From: Sphingomonas hominis
GTDB lineage: Bacteria > Pseudomonadota > Alphaproteobacteria > Sphingomonadales > Sphingomonadaceae
Reading direction: 5' to 3'
DNA: 64,000 nucleotides
Assembly (NCBI RefSeq): GCF_013328205.1
Contig: NZ_JABULH010000008.1
Coordinates: forward strand, 1 to 64,000
Shown here: positions 49,852-58,309 of the stretch, one piece after another
Numbering within the stretch: position 1 is the first letter of the stretch
Layout of the letters: the number at the start of each line of letters is the position of its first letter
The notes under the pieces: model-generated
The model's database searches: none
Seen by the model: only the letters and a program-made list of their open reading frames with translations
What the model was told of the DNA's origin: nothing
Made by a program: the position numbers and the translations under genes

Positions 49852-50434
49852 CCAGGCTCACCATGACGCCGAGGAGGTCCTGATGGCTTTCGCTGTGGAG
49901 CCCGAGCACGATCGGGGCACGCTGGAACGATACCTGCGCCTCCACCCCGAACTCGCCGAGGACCTCATCGATCTGTCTATGGAGCTGCGGCTCCAGCGCG
50001 CGACCGCCGACATCTCGGCGCCCGTCGACGAGGCCTGGGTCGAGGCGTCGCTGGCCGACTTCCATGCCGCGGCGCCGGCACGCGTGGCGGCGCAGGTAGC
50101 CGATCCGTTCGCCACGATCTCCTCCGGCGAACTCGTCACCCTCAGGCGCTCGCTCGACGTCCCCAGCGGCGTGGTACAGGGCTTCCGCTCCCGGGCGGTC
50201 GACATCGCCAGCGTCCCGGTCGGTTTCCTCGCGGACATGGCCCGCGGCCTGCGCACCGGGGTCGACGAGCTGAGCGCCTTCCTGGCGGGTCCGCCGAGGC
50301 TGACGCCGGGCCTCAGCTACAAGTCCGACGACGCGCCGAGCGCGGACGGGGACAAGGTGACCTTCGAGGCACTGCTCGAGCAGTGCAGGGTGCCGGAGGA
50401 CAGGCGCAGGCAGCTGCTGAACCTGCGAGACTGA
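49844..50434 (+). CDS. Hypothetical protein between sigma-like and M78-UvrD genes
   Basis: A 196-residue acidic, helical protein starting MTDQAHHDAEEVLMAFAVE. The C-terminal half (ISSGELVTLRRSLDVPSGVV, then VGFLADMARGLRTGVDELSA) resembles an HTH-like or antitoxin-like domain; the N-terminal half (RGTLERYLRLHPELAEDLI) is helical. By position between a sigma-like protein and a protein with an ImmA/IrrE-type protease domain, it could be the regulated target or anti-sigma partner that is cleaved. That is a hypothesis from order only; the family is not recognised. Confidence 0.5.
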   Translation: MTDQAHHDAEEVLMAFAVEPEHDRGTLERYLRLHPELAEDLIDLSMELRLQRATADISAPVDEAWVEASLADFHAAAPARVAAQVADPFATISSGELVTLRRSLDVPSGVVQGFRSRAVDIASVPVGFLADMARGLRTGVDELSAFLAGPPRLTPGLSYKSDDAPSADGDKVTFEALLEQCRVPEDRRRQLLNLRD

Positions 50435-50437
50435 GGG

Positions 50438-53400
50438 GTGGACGCCGTCGAACTCGCGCGGCAGCGCGCCGGGGCCATGCATGATGCGGCCGTCGCGGGT
50501 GGCGCGGACCCTTGGGATCCGATCGACATCGTCACGGCCGTCGCCGCCGACAGAGGTCTCGACGTCGAGCCGGTCGAGGCGGGAAGTCCCATCCTGGCCG
50601 GCGGCCGCGCGCAGTTCGATCCGAGTGACCGGGCAATCCGCTACGAGGACGCGGGTGACGCGTTCGCGCGGGCATTTCTGATCGGTCACGAGCTCGGGCA
50701 CGCCACCCTGGGCGACGACCGCGCGGAGCACATCGCTCTGGAGGTCGATCCCGCCCGTCCGGCTGAGGCGGCGCCGGTCGGCGAGGACCGGGTCGTGGAC
50801 TACAGCCGGCGGCAACGGCGGGAGGTCCAGATGGACCTCTTCGGCCGCGAGCTGATCCTGCCACGGCCGCGTGCGCGATCCCTGCATCTCGACGGCATGA
50901 CAGCGACGCAGATCGCCGATCGGCTCGGCGCTCCGTTCGACGTGGTCGCGATGCAGCTGCTCGACGCCCTGCTGCTCCCCGAGATCGACGCCGCCCTTCC
51001 ACAGCAGCCGGCGTCCCCACCCAAGCCCCTCAACCCGGAACAGGCAGAAGCCGCCCGACACCGCGGCGCCCCCTACCTACTCGAGGCGGGACCGGGTACC
51101 GGCAAGACGCAGACGCTCGTCGGGCGCGTTGCCGGGCTGGTCGACGACGGTGTCGATCCCCGCTCGATCCTGGTGCTCACCTTCTCGAACAAGGCCGCAG
51201 GCGAGCTCTCAGACCGCATCGCGCTGCTCCGCCCCGACGCCGCACCGGCGATGTGGATCGGCACCTTCCACGCGTTCGGGCTGGACATCGTACGGCGCCA
51301 CCATCGTCAGCTGGGCTTCGCGAGGGAACCTCGCATGATGGATCGCAGTGAGGCGATCGCCATCATGGAGCATGAATACCTTGCCCTGAAACTCCGGCAC
51401 CACCGCGACTTTATGGATCCGGCGCGCCCGTTGAAGGACATGCTCGGCGCGATGTCGCGGGCGAAGGACGAGGTTGCCGACGCCGAGCGCTTCGCGTCCC
51501 TCGCTCAGAAGATGGTGGACAACGCCGTCGACGCCGACGCCCGCGAGGCGGGGGAGCGGTGCGCCGAGGTCGCGCTCGTCTACAGGAGATACGAGGAGCT
51601 GAAGCAGGCGGCCTGCGCCGTGGATTTCGGCGACCTCGTGTCGCTGCCGGTCACGCTGCTCGACGGCGATCCACAGGCGGCGGCCGCGCTTCGCGCTACC
51701 TACTCGCACATCCTCGTCGACGAGTATCAGGACGTGAACCGCAGCAGCGTGCGGCTGCTCCAGAAGCTGACCGACGCCGGCCGGAACCTCTGGGCCGTGG
51801 GAGACGCGCGGCAGGCGATCTACAGGTTTCGCGGCGCCTCGTCCTTCAACATGTCCCGGTTCGCGACCCACGACTTCCCGCGCGCTTTGGGCAGCCGACT
51901 GCGCGTCAACTACCGCTCGACGCCAGAGATCGTTGGCGCATTCTCCAGGTTTGGCGGGAGCATGCAGGCAGGCACCGGCGACGCGTCGCTCGACGCCTTT
52001 CGCGCTTCCATCGGGATCACACCTGAGCACGTCACCTTCGGCGACAACGACGACGAGGCCGACGCGCTCGCCAACGAAATCCTGCGGGTCTCGCCGCAGG
52101 TGCCGTTCCGCGATCAGGCGGTGCTCTGCCCAGGGAACGATCGGCTCACCCGCGTCGGCCGCGAACTGGAGCGGCGCGGCATCCCGGTGCTCTACCTCGG
52201 CAACCTGTTCGAGCGTCCCGAGGTGAAGGATCTCCTGTCCGTCCTCTCTTTGCTGGTCGACCGACGCGCGATGGGCCTCGTCCGGAAACCTACGCTCGAA
52301 GGGCTCGCGACGGGCCTGAGCCTTGCCGGCGCATCGGCAGTCGTCGAGCACTCGCGCGCCACCGAAGCGGGGCCGATGGCGTGGGCGTCCGCGACGACCA
52401 CGGCGCCGCACCTGGGACAGGGCGACGCCGACGCTCTCGATCGTGCCGCCGGGATGCTGGCCGGCTTCGGCATCGACGCGAGGCCCTGGACAGTGCTCGC
52501 CCACCTCCTGCTCGACCGGACGCGGACGGCTGCACTGCTCGCCTCGGCGGATGACGTCTCGAGCCGCGCCATGGGCGTGGCGATCTGGCAGCTGATGGGC
52601 TTCCTGCGCGCGGAGCGATCGGGACCCGGCCTCCCGATCCAGCGCACACTCGACGGGATCAGGCGCCTCGTCCAGCTCGCCGACGAGCGGGACCTCCGCC
52701 AACTCCCTACGGCGGCGCAGGGCATCGACGCCGTGCGGCTGATGACGATCCACGGCAGCAAGGGGCTCGAGTTCCTCGCAGTGCACGTCATGGGCCTCAA
52801 CAAGAACGCGATGCCGAGCACGGCGCGCAAACCCGCCTGCCCAGTCCCGGACGGGATGATCGAGGGAGGACAGGGCGGCACTGTCGCCCTCGCCGCCGCG
52901 GACCACGCGCTCGAACAGGAATGCCTGCTCTACGTCGCCGCATCTCGCGCGCGCGACCGGCTGCTGCTGTATTCGGCCACCAGGACGGCGAAAGGGGCCC
53001 GGCGCGACGCCTCCCCCTTCATCGCCCGGCTAGGGGTGACGAACGCACGCCCGGCGATCGCGCATGCAGAACGTGCAGCCGATCCCGAGACCCTGCCGCT
53101 TCCGATCCGCATCGGGCCGCCCGTGCGCATCACCACCGCGCAGCTGGACCTCTACTCCCGCTGTCCCCGCCGCTTCCTCTACACGCACGTCCTTGACGTG
53201 GGCGGGCGACGCACGCCGACCACGATGACGAGGATGCACGACCTGGTGCGAGGCGTGGTGAAGGAGCTCGCCGCCAGTGACTCCTCCGCATCCTCGATGG
53301 CCGACATGGAGGCGCTGCTCGAACTGCGCTGGTCCGAGGGTCCCCTCGCCACCGAGGAGTATCGCCTCCATCGGGAGGTCGCCACGCTCCTCCTCCGACG

Positions 53401-53839
53401 CTTCGTGACAATCCGCGCGGGAGCGGCCCGCGCCGACACGGGGCCGCTGGTGGCGACGATCGGGGGCGACGAGGTGACCGCGGTCGCCGACGACGTCGTC
53501 ACCGCAGGGGGCCGGCACGTGGCCCGCGTCATCAGGACCGGGCACAAGTCGTCCTCCACCGGCAAGGCGCTCGCCGACGCGGCCTTTCAGATGGCCGCCG
53601 CGGCGTCGCTGCCCGGCTGCGTCGTGGAGATCATCCACCTCGGCGATGACGAGCCGACCATCGCGCTTGCCTTCGACGGCAAGGCACTAGGCAGGAACCT
53701 GGGCAAGCTGACGGAGACGCTGGAGTCGATCGCCTCGGGCCGGTTCGAACCCGAGCGGTCCGACCGCACCTGTCCCTTCTGCCCCGCCTTCTTCACCTGC
53801 GGCCCTCTCGCCGACGGGAACCTGCAAAAAAATCTCTGA
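50438..53839 (+). CDS. M78 metallopeptidase fused to a UvrD/AddA-like helicase
   Basis: The N-terminal domain (residues 1-180) has the zinc site HELGH (84-88) of ImmA/IrrE-type M78 proteases, which cleave regulators. A UvrD-type helicase follows with GPGTGKT (218-224), FSNKAAGEL, GTFHAFGLDIV, VDEYQDVNR, YRSTPEI and IHGSKGLEFLAV. The C-terminus has four Cys of an AddB-like Fe-S cluster (RCPRRF near 907; CPFC and TC near 1111-1120), but the nuclease segment reads VIRTGHKSS where active enzymes have an Asp and a Tyr-Lys, so nuclease activity may be lost. It starts with GTG. Likely anti-phage or damage-response enzyme. Confidence 0.85.
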   Translation: MDAVELARQRAGAMHDAAVAGGADPWDPIDIVTAVAADRGLDVEPVEAGSPILAGGRAQFDPSDRAIRYEDAGDAFARAFLIGHELGHATLGDDRAEHIALEVDPARPAEAAPVGEDRVVDYSRRQRREVQMDLFGRELILPRPRARSLHLDGMTATQIADRLGAPFDVVAMQLLDALLLPEIDAALPQQPASPPKPLNPEQAEAARHRGAPYLLEAGPGTGKTQTLVGRVAGLVDDGVDPRSILVLTFSNKAAGELSDRIALLRPDAAPAMWIGTFHAFGLDIVRRHHRQLGFAREPRMMDRSEAIAIMEHEYLALKLRHHRDFMDPARPLKDMLGAMSRAKDEVADAERFASLAQKMVDNAVDADAREAGERCAEVALVYRRYEELKQAACAVDFGDLVSLPVTLLDGDPQAAAALRATYSHILVDEYQDVNRSSVRLLQKLTDAGRNLWAVGDARQAIYRFRGASSFNMSRFATHDFPRALGSRLRVNYRSTPEIVGAFSRFGGSMQAGTGDASLDAFRASIGITPEHVTFGDNDDEADALANEILRVSPQVPFRDQAVLCPGNDRLTRVGRELERRGIPVLYLGNLFERPEVKDLLSVLSLLVDRRAMGLVRKPTLEGLATGLSLAGASAVVEHSRATEAGPMAWASATTTAPHLGQGDADALDRAAGMLAGFGIDARPWTVLAHLLLDRTRTAALLASADDVSSRAMGVAIWQLMGFLRAERSGPGLPIQRTLDGIRRLVQLADERDLRQLPTAAQGIDAVRLMTIHGSKGLEFLAVHVMGLNKNAMPSTARKPACPVPDGMIEGGQGGTVALAAADHALEQECLLYVAASRARDRLLLYSATRTAKGARRDASPFIARLGVTNARPAIAHAERAADPETLPLPIRIGPPVRITTAQLDLYSRCPRRFLYTHVLDVGGRRTPTTMTRMHDLVRGVVKELAASDSSASSMADMEALLELRWSEGPLATEEYRLHREVATLLLRRFVTIRAGAARADTGPLVATIGGDEVTAVADDVVTAGGRHVARVIRTGHKSSSTGKALADAAFQMAAAASLPGCVVEIIHLGDDEPTIALAFDGKALGRNLGKLTETLESIASGRFEPERSDRTCPFCPAFFTCGPLADGNLQKNL

Positions 53840-53927
53840 CCGGAATTACCGGTCGACCCGGGCTGGCGGGATTGACCCTTCGAGACCGACGCAGATCCGC
53901 CGAGGTCCGAAGAGGAAAAACAACACC

Positions 53928-54671
53928 ATGACCATCATCGACCACCCCGACATCGACGACGTCGAGAGCGCCGTTCAGGAGAGCCGCGCGCTGCGTCCCG
54001 GACGCTACCGCGTCTCCTTCGCGCTCGACGACCTCAACTACCAGCCGATCGTCCTCGATGATCCCGTGCCCCTCGGCCGCCAGATCCTGAAGGCGGGTGG
54101 CATCAAGGACGTCGACGGCCACGCGCTGTTCGTCATCACCCCCGAAGGCGACTTCGAGGACGTCCGCGCCGACGAGGAGGTAGACCTGCGCGACCGCGCC
54201 GCCCACCGGTTCGTCGCCTTCAGCACCGATCCGCTCTACCGTGTGAAGCTCAACGACAGCCGCATCGTGTGGGGCCGTCCCTCCATCCCGGAAGCGGTGC
54301 TCCGCTCGCTCGCCGGCATCGGCGACGACGAGGCCGTGTTTCTCGACGTGCGCGGCGGCAAGGACAAGCTGATCGAGCCGGGCAGCGAGGCCGATCTCGC
54401 CGGCGACGGCGTCGAGAAGTTCATCACCGCGCCGAACAAAGTCACCTACACCTTCTTCGTCAACGGCAAGCCCTACAAGACCGACAAGAAGAAGGTCACC
54501 GGCGCGCAGATCAAGGCGATGGTGTCCGACTGGGATCAGACCCACGACCTCTCCCTTGAAGGCGCGGGCGACGATCCCGATCGCATCATCGGCGACGATG
54601 AGACGGTCAGCCTCGACCCAAAGCACGGCGTTCGCCGCTTCTCGTCGGTCCCCAAGGCGAACTTCGGCTGA
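53928..54671 (+). CDS. Multi-ubiquitin-like modifier protein (three beta-grasp domains)
   Basis: The 247-residue protein consists of three tandem ubiquitin-like domains, roughly residues 26-100, 101-170 and 171-240, with the third recognisable by FFVNGKPYKTDKKKVTG. This is the multiubiquitin domain family. It ends SVPKANFG, so the C-terminal residue is already Gly, ready for activation by E1. The ATG is preceded by an A/G-rich leader. It overlaps the E2-like gene by one base (TGATG). It is the modifier of the conjugation operon 53928-56918, transcribed in the order modifier, E2, JAB-E1, DUF6527. Confidence 0.9.
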   Translation: MTIIDHPDIDDVESAVQESRALRPGRYRVSFALDDLNYQPIVLDDPVPLGRQILKAGGIKDVDGHALFVITPEGDFEDVRADEEVDLRDRAAHRFVAFSTDPLYRVKLNDSRIVWGRPSIPEAVLRSLAGIGDDEAVFLDVRGGKDKLIEPGSEADLAGDGVEKFITAPNKVTYTFFVNGKPYKTDKKKVTGAQIKAMVSDWDQTHDLSLEGAGDDPDRIIGDDETVSLDPKHGVRRFSSVPKANFG

Positions 54672-55054
54672 TGTCGGGCATTCTCAGCATGCAGCTGGAG
54701 CAACTGCGGGAGCGCTTCGGCGAAGCGCACGCCAGCACGATGGCGAGCGGCACCACGCTCGTCACCGTGCCCGGGGTGCGCCTGCCGGGGGGGTGGTCGA
54801 GGTCCTCGACCACCATTCGCTTCCTCGTCCCGCCCGGCTACCCCTTCGCGCAGCTCGACTGCTTCTGGGCGGATCCCGACCTCCTTCTCGCCCACGGGGC
54901 CACGCCGCAGAACGCGGCGCTGAACGTCATCCCGGAGACCCTGCAGCAGGGCATGTGGTTCTCGTGGCACCTCGCGAGCGCCTGGAACCCGAACCGCGAC
55001 ACCCTATCGACGTGGATGAACGTGGTGATCGACCGTCTGAGGCAGGTCCGATGA
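54671..55054 (+). CDS. Prokaryotic E2-like protein (family E)
   Basis: This 127-residue protein has the E2-type fold pattern of the prokaryotic family E: VPPGYPFAQLDCFWADPDLL, then PQNAALNVI, GMWFSWHLASAWNPNRDTL. The only Cys is residue 64, in a position where this family usually has Met or another residue; the conserved His is in FSWHL. So the transfer chemistry may differ from eukaryotic E2 enzymes. It overlaps the modifier gene by one base and the JAB-E1 gene by four (ATGA), so all components are made together. Confidence 0.82.
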   Translation: MSGILSMQLEQLRERFGEAHASTMASGTTLVTVPGVRLPGGWSRSSTTIRFLVPPGYPFAQLDCFWADPDLLLAHGATPQNAALNVIPETLQQGMWFSWHLASAWNPNRDTLSTWMNVVIDRLRQVR

Positions 55055-56397
55055 GCGGCCTGCGCTTCGCGGCGTCGACCTATTCGGCGCTGGCCTCCGG
55101 CCTGCTCGACGCTGACGGTCTTGAGAGCTGCGCCATCGGCTACGCCCACCACGATCCCGCCAGCGGGTCCTGGATCGTCGCCGACGCCGCTCCCGTGCCG
55201 GACGACGCCTACGAACGTCGCGACTGCGTCTCGGCCGTCCTTAAACCCGGATTTCTGATCGACGTGGCCAATCGCAGTCGGATTACCGGCATGGCGGTCG
55301 TGGCGATCCACACTCATCCCGGCAGCCGCGGCAACCCACACTTCTCCGCGACCGACAACCATGGTGAGACCGAACTCGCGTCCTATCTCGCCAGGCGCGG
55401 CGCGCCGGTGCCCCACGTCGCACTGGTGATCGGCCTGGAGGGCGCGCGCGCCCGCATCCTTGGCGGCGACGAGGAGGTGCCGGTGTGGGAGGTGGGGGAG
55501 AAGCTCGTCCTCCAGTCGCCGCTCGCAGGCGGGGCTTCTCACGGCCGTGACGACCGCCAGGTCCGCGCCTTCGGCGAACCGGGGCAGCGCCTGCTCCGCC
55601 GACTCCGGTTCGCGGTGATCGGCGCTGGCGGCACCGGATCGCTCGTATGCCAGCAGCTCGCCCACCTCGGCGCCTCGTGGATCACCGTCGTCGATCCCGA
55701 TCTCGTTGAGGAGACGAACCTCAACCGCCTCGTGGGCTCAATCCCCTCGGACGTGGGCCGGCCCAAAGTGGATGTGGCCGCGCGCATGATCCAGGCCATC
55801 AATCCGGCCGCCACGGTGATACCGATGCAGGCGGACATCGTGGACGAGCATGTAGCCGCCCTCCTGGCGACGTTCGACTTCATCCTCCTGTGCACGGACT
55901 CGCACGCCAGCCGCGCCGTGGTGAACCAGGCCGCCTACCAGCACCTGGTGCCCGTGATCGACATGGGCGTCAGCATCACGGTCGCGAACGGGGCGGTGAG
56001 CCACGTCACCGGACGGGTGCAGATGCTCTCCCCCGGCCTCCCGTGCCTGACCTGCTGCGGCGCACTCGACGCCGACGCAATCCGTCGCGAGATGCAGACG
56101 CCGGAGCAGCGCGCGGCCGACCCGTATGTCCATGGCGTGCGGGAGCCGCAGCCCGCCGTGCTCTCCATCAACTCGACGGTCAGCTCGCTCGCGATGACGA
56201 TGGTTCTCGGCGCGGTGACGCCGGTGCCCGTCAAGCCGCGATACCAGACCTACGACGGCATCCGCGGAAGGGTCCGGGAGATGGCCGTCGCGGTGCAGCC
56301 GGGCTGCGTGGTGTGCTCCCACGCGGGCGCGCTGACGAAAGGCGCGACGTGGAGCCTGCCGGTCCGACCGGGCGTGAGCGGCGGAGGCGGGCGATGA
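55051..56397 (+). CDS. JAB isopeptidase-E1 (ThiF) fusion
   Basis: Residues 1-165 form a JAB/JAMM zinc peptidase with Glu25, HTH at 87-89 and Ser99/Asp102 in the metal motif. Residues 175-440 form an E1/ThiF adenylation domain with GAGGTGS (191-197) and VVDPDLVEETNLNRLVG; the Cys group PCLTCC at 331-336 is the likely thioester site. Fusing both functions in one chain suggests modifier activation and removal are controlled together. Coupled by four-base overlaps to both neighbours. Comparable fusions occur in bacterial multi-ubiquitin operons. Length 448. Confidence 0.9.
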   Translation: MSGLRFAASTYSALASGLLDADGLESCAIGYAHHDPASGSWIVADAAPVPDDAYERRDCVSAVLKPGFLIDVANRSRITGMAVVAIHTHPGSRGNPHFSATDNHGETELASYLARRGAPVPHVALVIGLEGARARILGGDEEVPVWEVGEKLVLQSPLAGGASHGRDDRQVRAFGEPGQRLLRRLRFAVIGAGGTGSLVCQQLAHLGASWITVVDPDLVEETNLNRLVGSIPSDVGRPKVDVAARMIQAINPAATVIPMQADIVDEHVAALLATFDFILLCTDSHASRAVVNQAAYQHLVPVIDMGVSITVANGAVSHVTGRVQMLSPGLPCLTCCGALDADAIRREMQTPEQRAADPYVHGVREPQPAVLSINSTVSSLAMTMVLGAVTPVPVKPRYQTYDGIRGRVREMAVAVQPGCVVCSHAGALTKGATWSLPVRPGVSGGGGR

Positions 56398-56918
56398 GCT
56401 CGCCGGCGCGGCAGGTGCGCATGGTCGGCGACGCCGAATACCGGGACCAGGCTGAGGCGAACCTCGGCCAGCCGGGTGACGCGTCGCTGATCCTTAGGGG
56501 CAGGCCGCGGGCGATCGTGATGGCCTGTCCCGACGGTTGCGGCGAGACGCTCGTCGTGAACCTCGACGGGCGCGCGGGCAAGGCATGGCGCTTCGACATG
56601 CGCCGCGGCGGGCTGACGCTCTTCCCCTCAGTGTGGCGGAACGGCGGCTGCGGCAGCCACTTCATCGTCTGGCGCGGTCACATTCTGTGGTGCGACCGGT
56701 TCGAACGGGACAACCTTGAGCCGGACTACGACGCGAGTATCGAGGAGCTTGTCCTGGCCGCGATGGACGTCGAGGAGCCTCGCAGCGCGGTTCAGCTCGC
56801 GGACGCCATCGACGAGCTGGTCTGGGACACGAACCGCGCGGCCAACCGACTGGTCCGACGCGGAGCTGCTAGCTCATGGAAGGTCGGGGGCCAATGGGTG
56901 TTCACCCGCTTAGCCTAA
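56394..56918 (+). CDS. DUF6527-type protein of the Ubl conjugation operon
   Basis: The 174-residue protein has a Cys-rich core with CPDGCGE, NGGCGSHF and HILWCDRF that may bind zinc, and a C-terminal helical region (ELVLAAMDVEEPRSA, WDTNRAANRLV) resembling a winged helix. Proteins of this DUF6527-like type accompany multi-ubiquitin, E2 and JAB-E1 genes. The role is not established; it might recognise targets. Overlaps the JAB-E1 gene by four bases and is the last gene of the operon, followed by a 136-base gap. Confidence 0.7.
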   Translation: MSSPARQVRMVGDAEYRDQAEANLGQPGDASLILRGRPRAIVMACPDGCGETLVVNLDGRAGKAWRFDMRRGGLTLFPSVWRNGGCGSHFIVWRGHILWCDRFERDNLEPDYDASIEELVLAAMDVEEPRSAVQLADAIDELVWDTNRAANRLVRRGAASSWKVGGQWVFTRLA

Positions 56919-57054
56919 GGTACGAGTCCGCCGGTATGGGCAAGAGAACCAAGCCGGTGGGCACATAGGCTTGATCGGACGCCCGGCCAGCGACAAGATC
57001 GCCAATCGTTCGGGTGCACTGAGGAGCCCGTTCAACGCTGGGATGGGGGTATAG

Positions 57055-58308
57055 TTGGCCGAAGGCTTTCGATTCCTGCACGCAGCGGACATCCATCTGG
57101 ACAGTCCGCTGCACGGGCTTTCCCGATATGAGGGATTGCCGGCGGACGAGATTCGCTCGGCTACCCGCTCCGCATTCGACAATATGGTGCAGCGCGCGCT
57201 CGACGAGGCGCTCGACTTCGTCGTGATCGCCGGCGACCTGTTCGACGGCGACTGGAAGGACATGGGCACCGGCCTTTACTTTGCACGCGCGATGGGGCGG
57301 CTGAACCAGGCCGGCATCCCCGCCTTCGTTCTCGCCGGCAACCACGACGCCGCGTCGGTCGTGTCTCGCACGGTGCCCTGGCCGCCGAACGTGCGCCTAT
57401 TCGGGACCAAGCGCCCCGAAACGCACCGGCTGCCCGGACTCTCGGTGGCCGTGCACGGCCAGAGCTTCGCCACCGCGGCCGTCACCGACAACCTGGCGCT
57501 CGGCTACCCGCCGGCGGACCCGCATTCGTTCAACATCGGCATGCTGCACACCGCGCTCGCCGGGCGCCGGGGGCACGAGAACTACGCGCCCTGCAGCCTC
57601 GAGGACCTGCAGGCGCGCGGCTACCAGTACTGGGCGCTCGGCCATGTTCACGAGTTCGAGGTGGTCTGCGAGGAACCCCACGTCGTGTTCCCCGGCAACG
57701 TCCAGGGTCGCACGATCCGAGAGACCGGCCCCAAGGGGGCAGTGATCGTGACGGTCGAGGATCGGGAGGTGGCCGGGCTCGAGCGCGTGGAGCTCGACGT
57801 GGTGCGCTGGGCCCGCGTGGAGGTCGATTGCGGCGACGCCACGGCGGATGCGGTCGCGGACCTCGTGCGCGCGGAGCTCCATCGCGCACATGGTGCCAAT
57901 GCGGCCGGCCTGCCGCTGGTGGCGCGGGTGACGCTGGTCGGCGAGACCGCGGACGCCGGCGCGCTTCACGACCGAGCCGGCCCGCTGCGCGACGAGGTCC
58001 GCGCGCTGGCCGCGGGCATCTCGCCCGACCTGTTCATCGAGAAGGTCAAGGTAGCGGTGAGCCACGCCGCCTCGCCGGGGGAGGCGATGGTGGACGGCCT
58101 CGATCCGCTGATCGACGAGGCGTCGGCCGATCCCGGCCTCGCCGCCGCGCTTGCGCAGGATCTCGAGCGGTTCATGCTGGCCGCCGGGACCACCCTGGGC
58201 GAAACGGAGGACGGCGAGCTGCGCCAGCGGGCGATCGCCGGCGACTGGCCGGCGGTGCTCCGGACCGCCTCGATCGCGCTTCGCTCGCGCCTGACGGGGA
58301 AGGCCTGA
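57055..58308 (+). CDS. SbcD/YhaO-like DNA exonuclease
   Basis: A 417-residue calcineurin-like metallophosphoesterase, the nuclease part of an SbcCD-like complex. The metal motifs are in order: DIHLDS, GDLFDG, GNHD, HTA and GHVHEF. It starts with TTG after AGGAG-like sequence (GGGATGGGGG). It is followed one base later by the ATPase gene, the usual SbcC partner. The complex would process DNA ends or hairpins; here it probably serves a defence role because it lies next to a Ubl operon and a PLD-type gene. Confidence 0.88.
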   Translation: MAEGFRFLHAADIHLDSPLHGLSRYEGLPADEIRSATRSAFDNMVQRALDEALDFVVIAGDLFDGDWKDMGTGLYFARAMGRLNQAGIPAFVLAGNHDAASVVSRTVPWPPNVRLFGTKRPETHRLPGLSVAVHGQSFATAAVTDNLALGYPPADPHSFNIGMLHTALAGRRGHENYAPCSLEDLQARGYQYWALGHVHEFEVVCEEPHVVFPGNVQGRTIRETGPKGAVIVTVEDREVAGLERVELDVVRWARVEVDCGDATADAVADLVRAELHRAHGANAAGLPLVARVTLVGETADAGALHDRAGPLRDEVRALAAGISPDLFIEKVKVAVSHAASPGEAMVDGLDPLIDEASADPGLAAALAQDLERFMLAAGTTLGETEDGELRQRAIAGDWPAVLRTASIALRSRLTGKA

Positions 58309-58309
58309 C

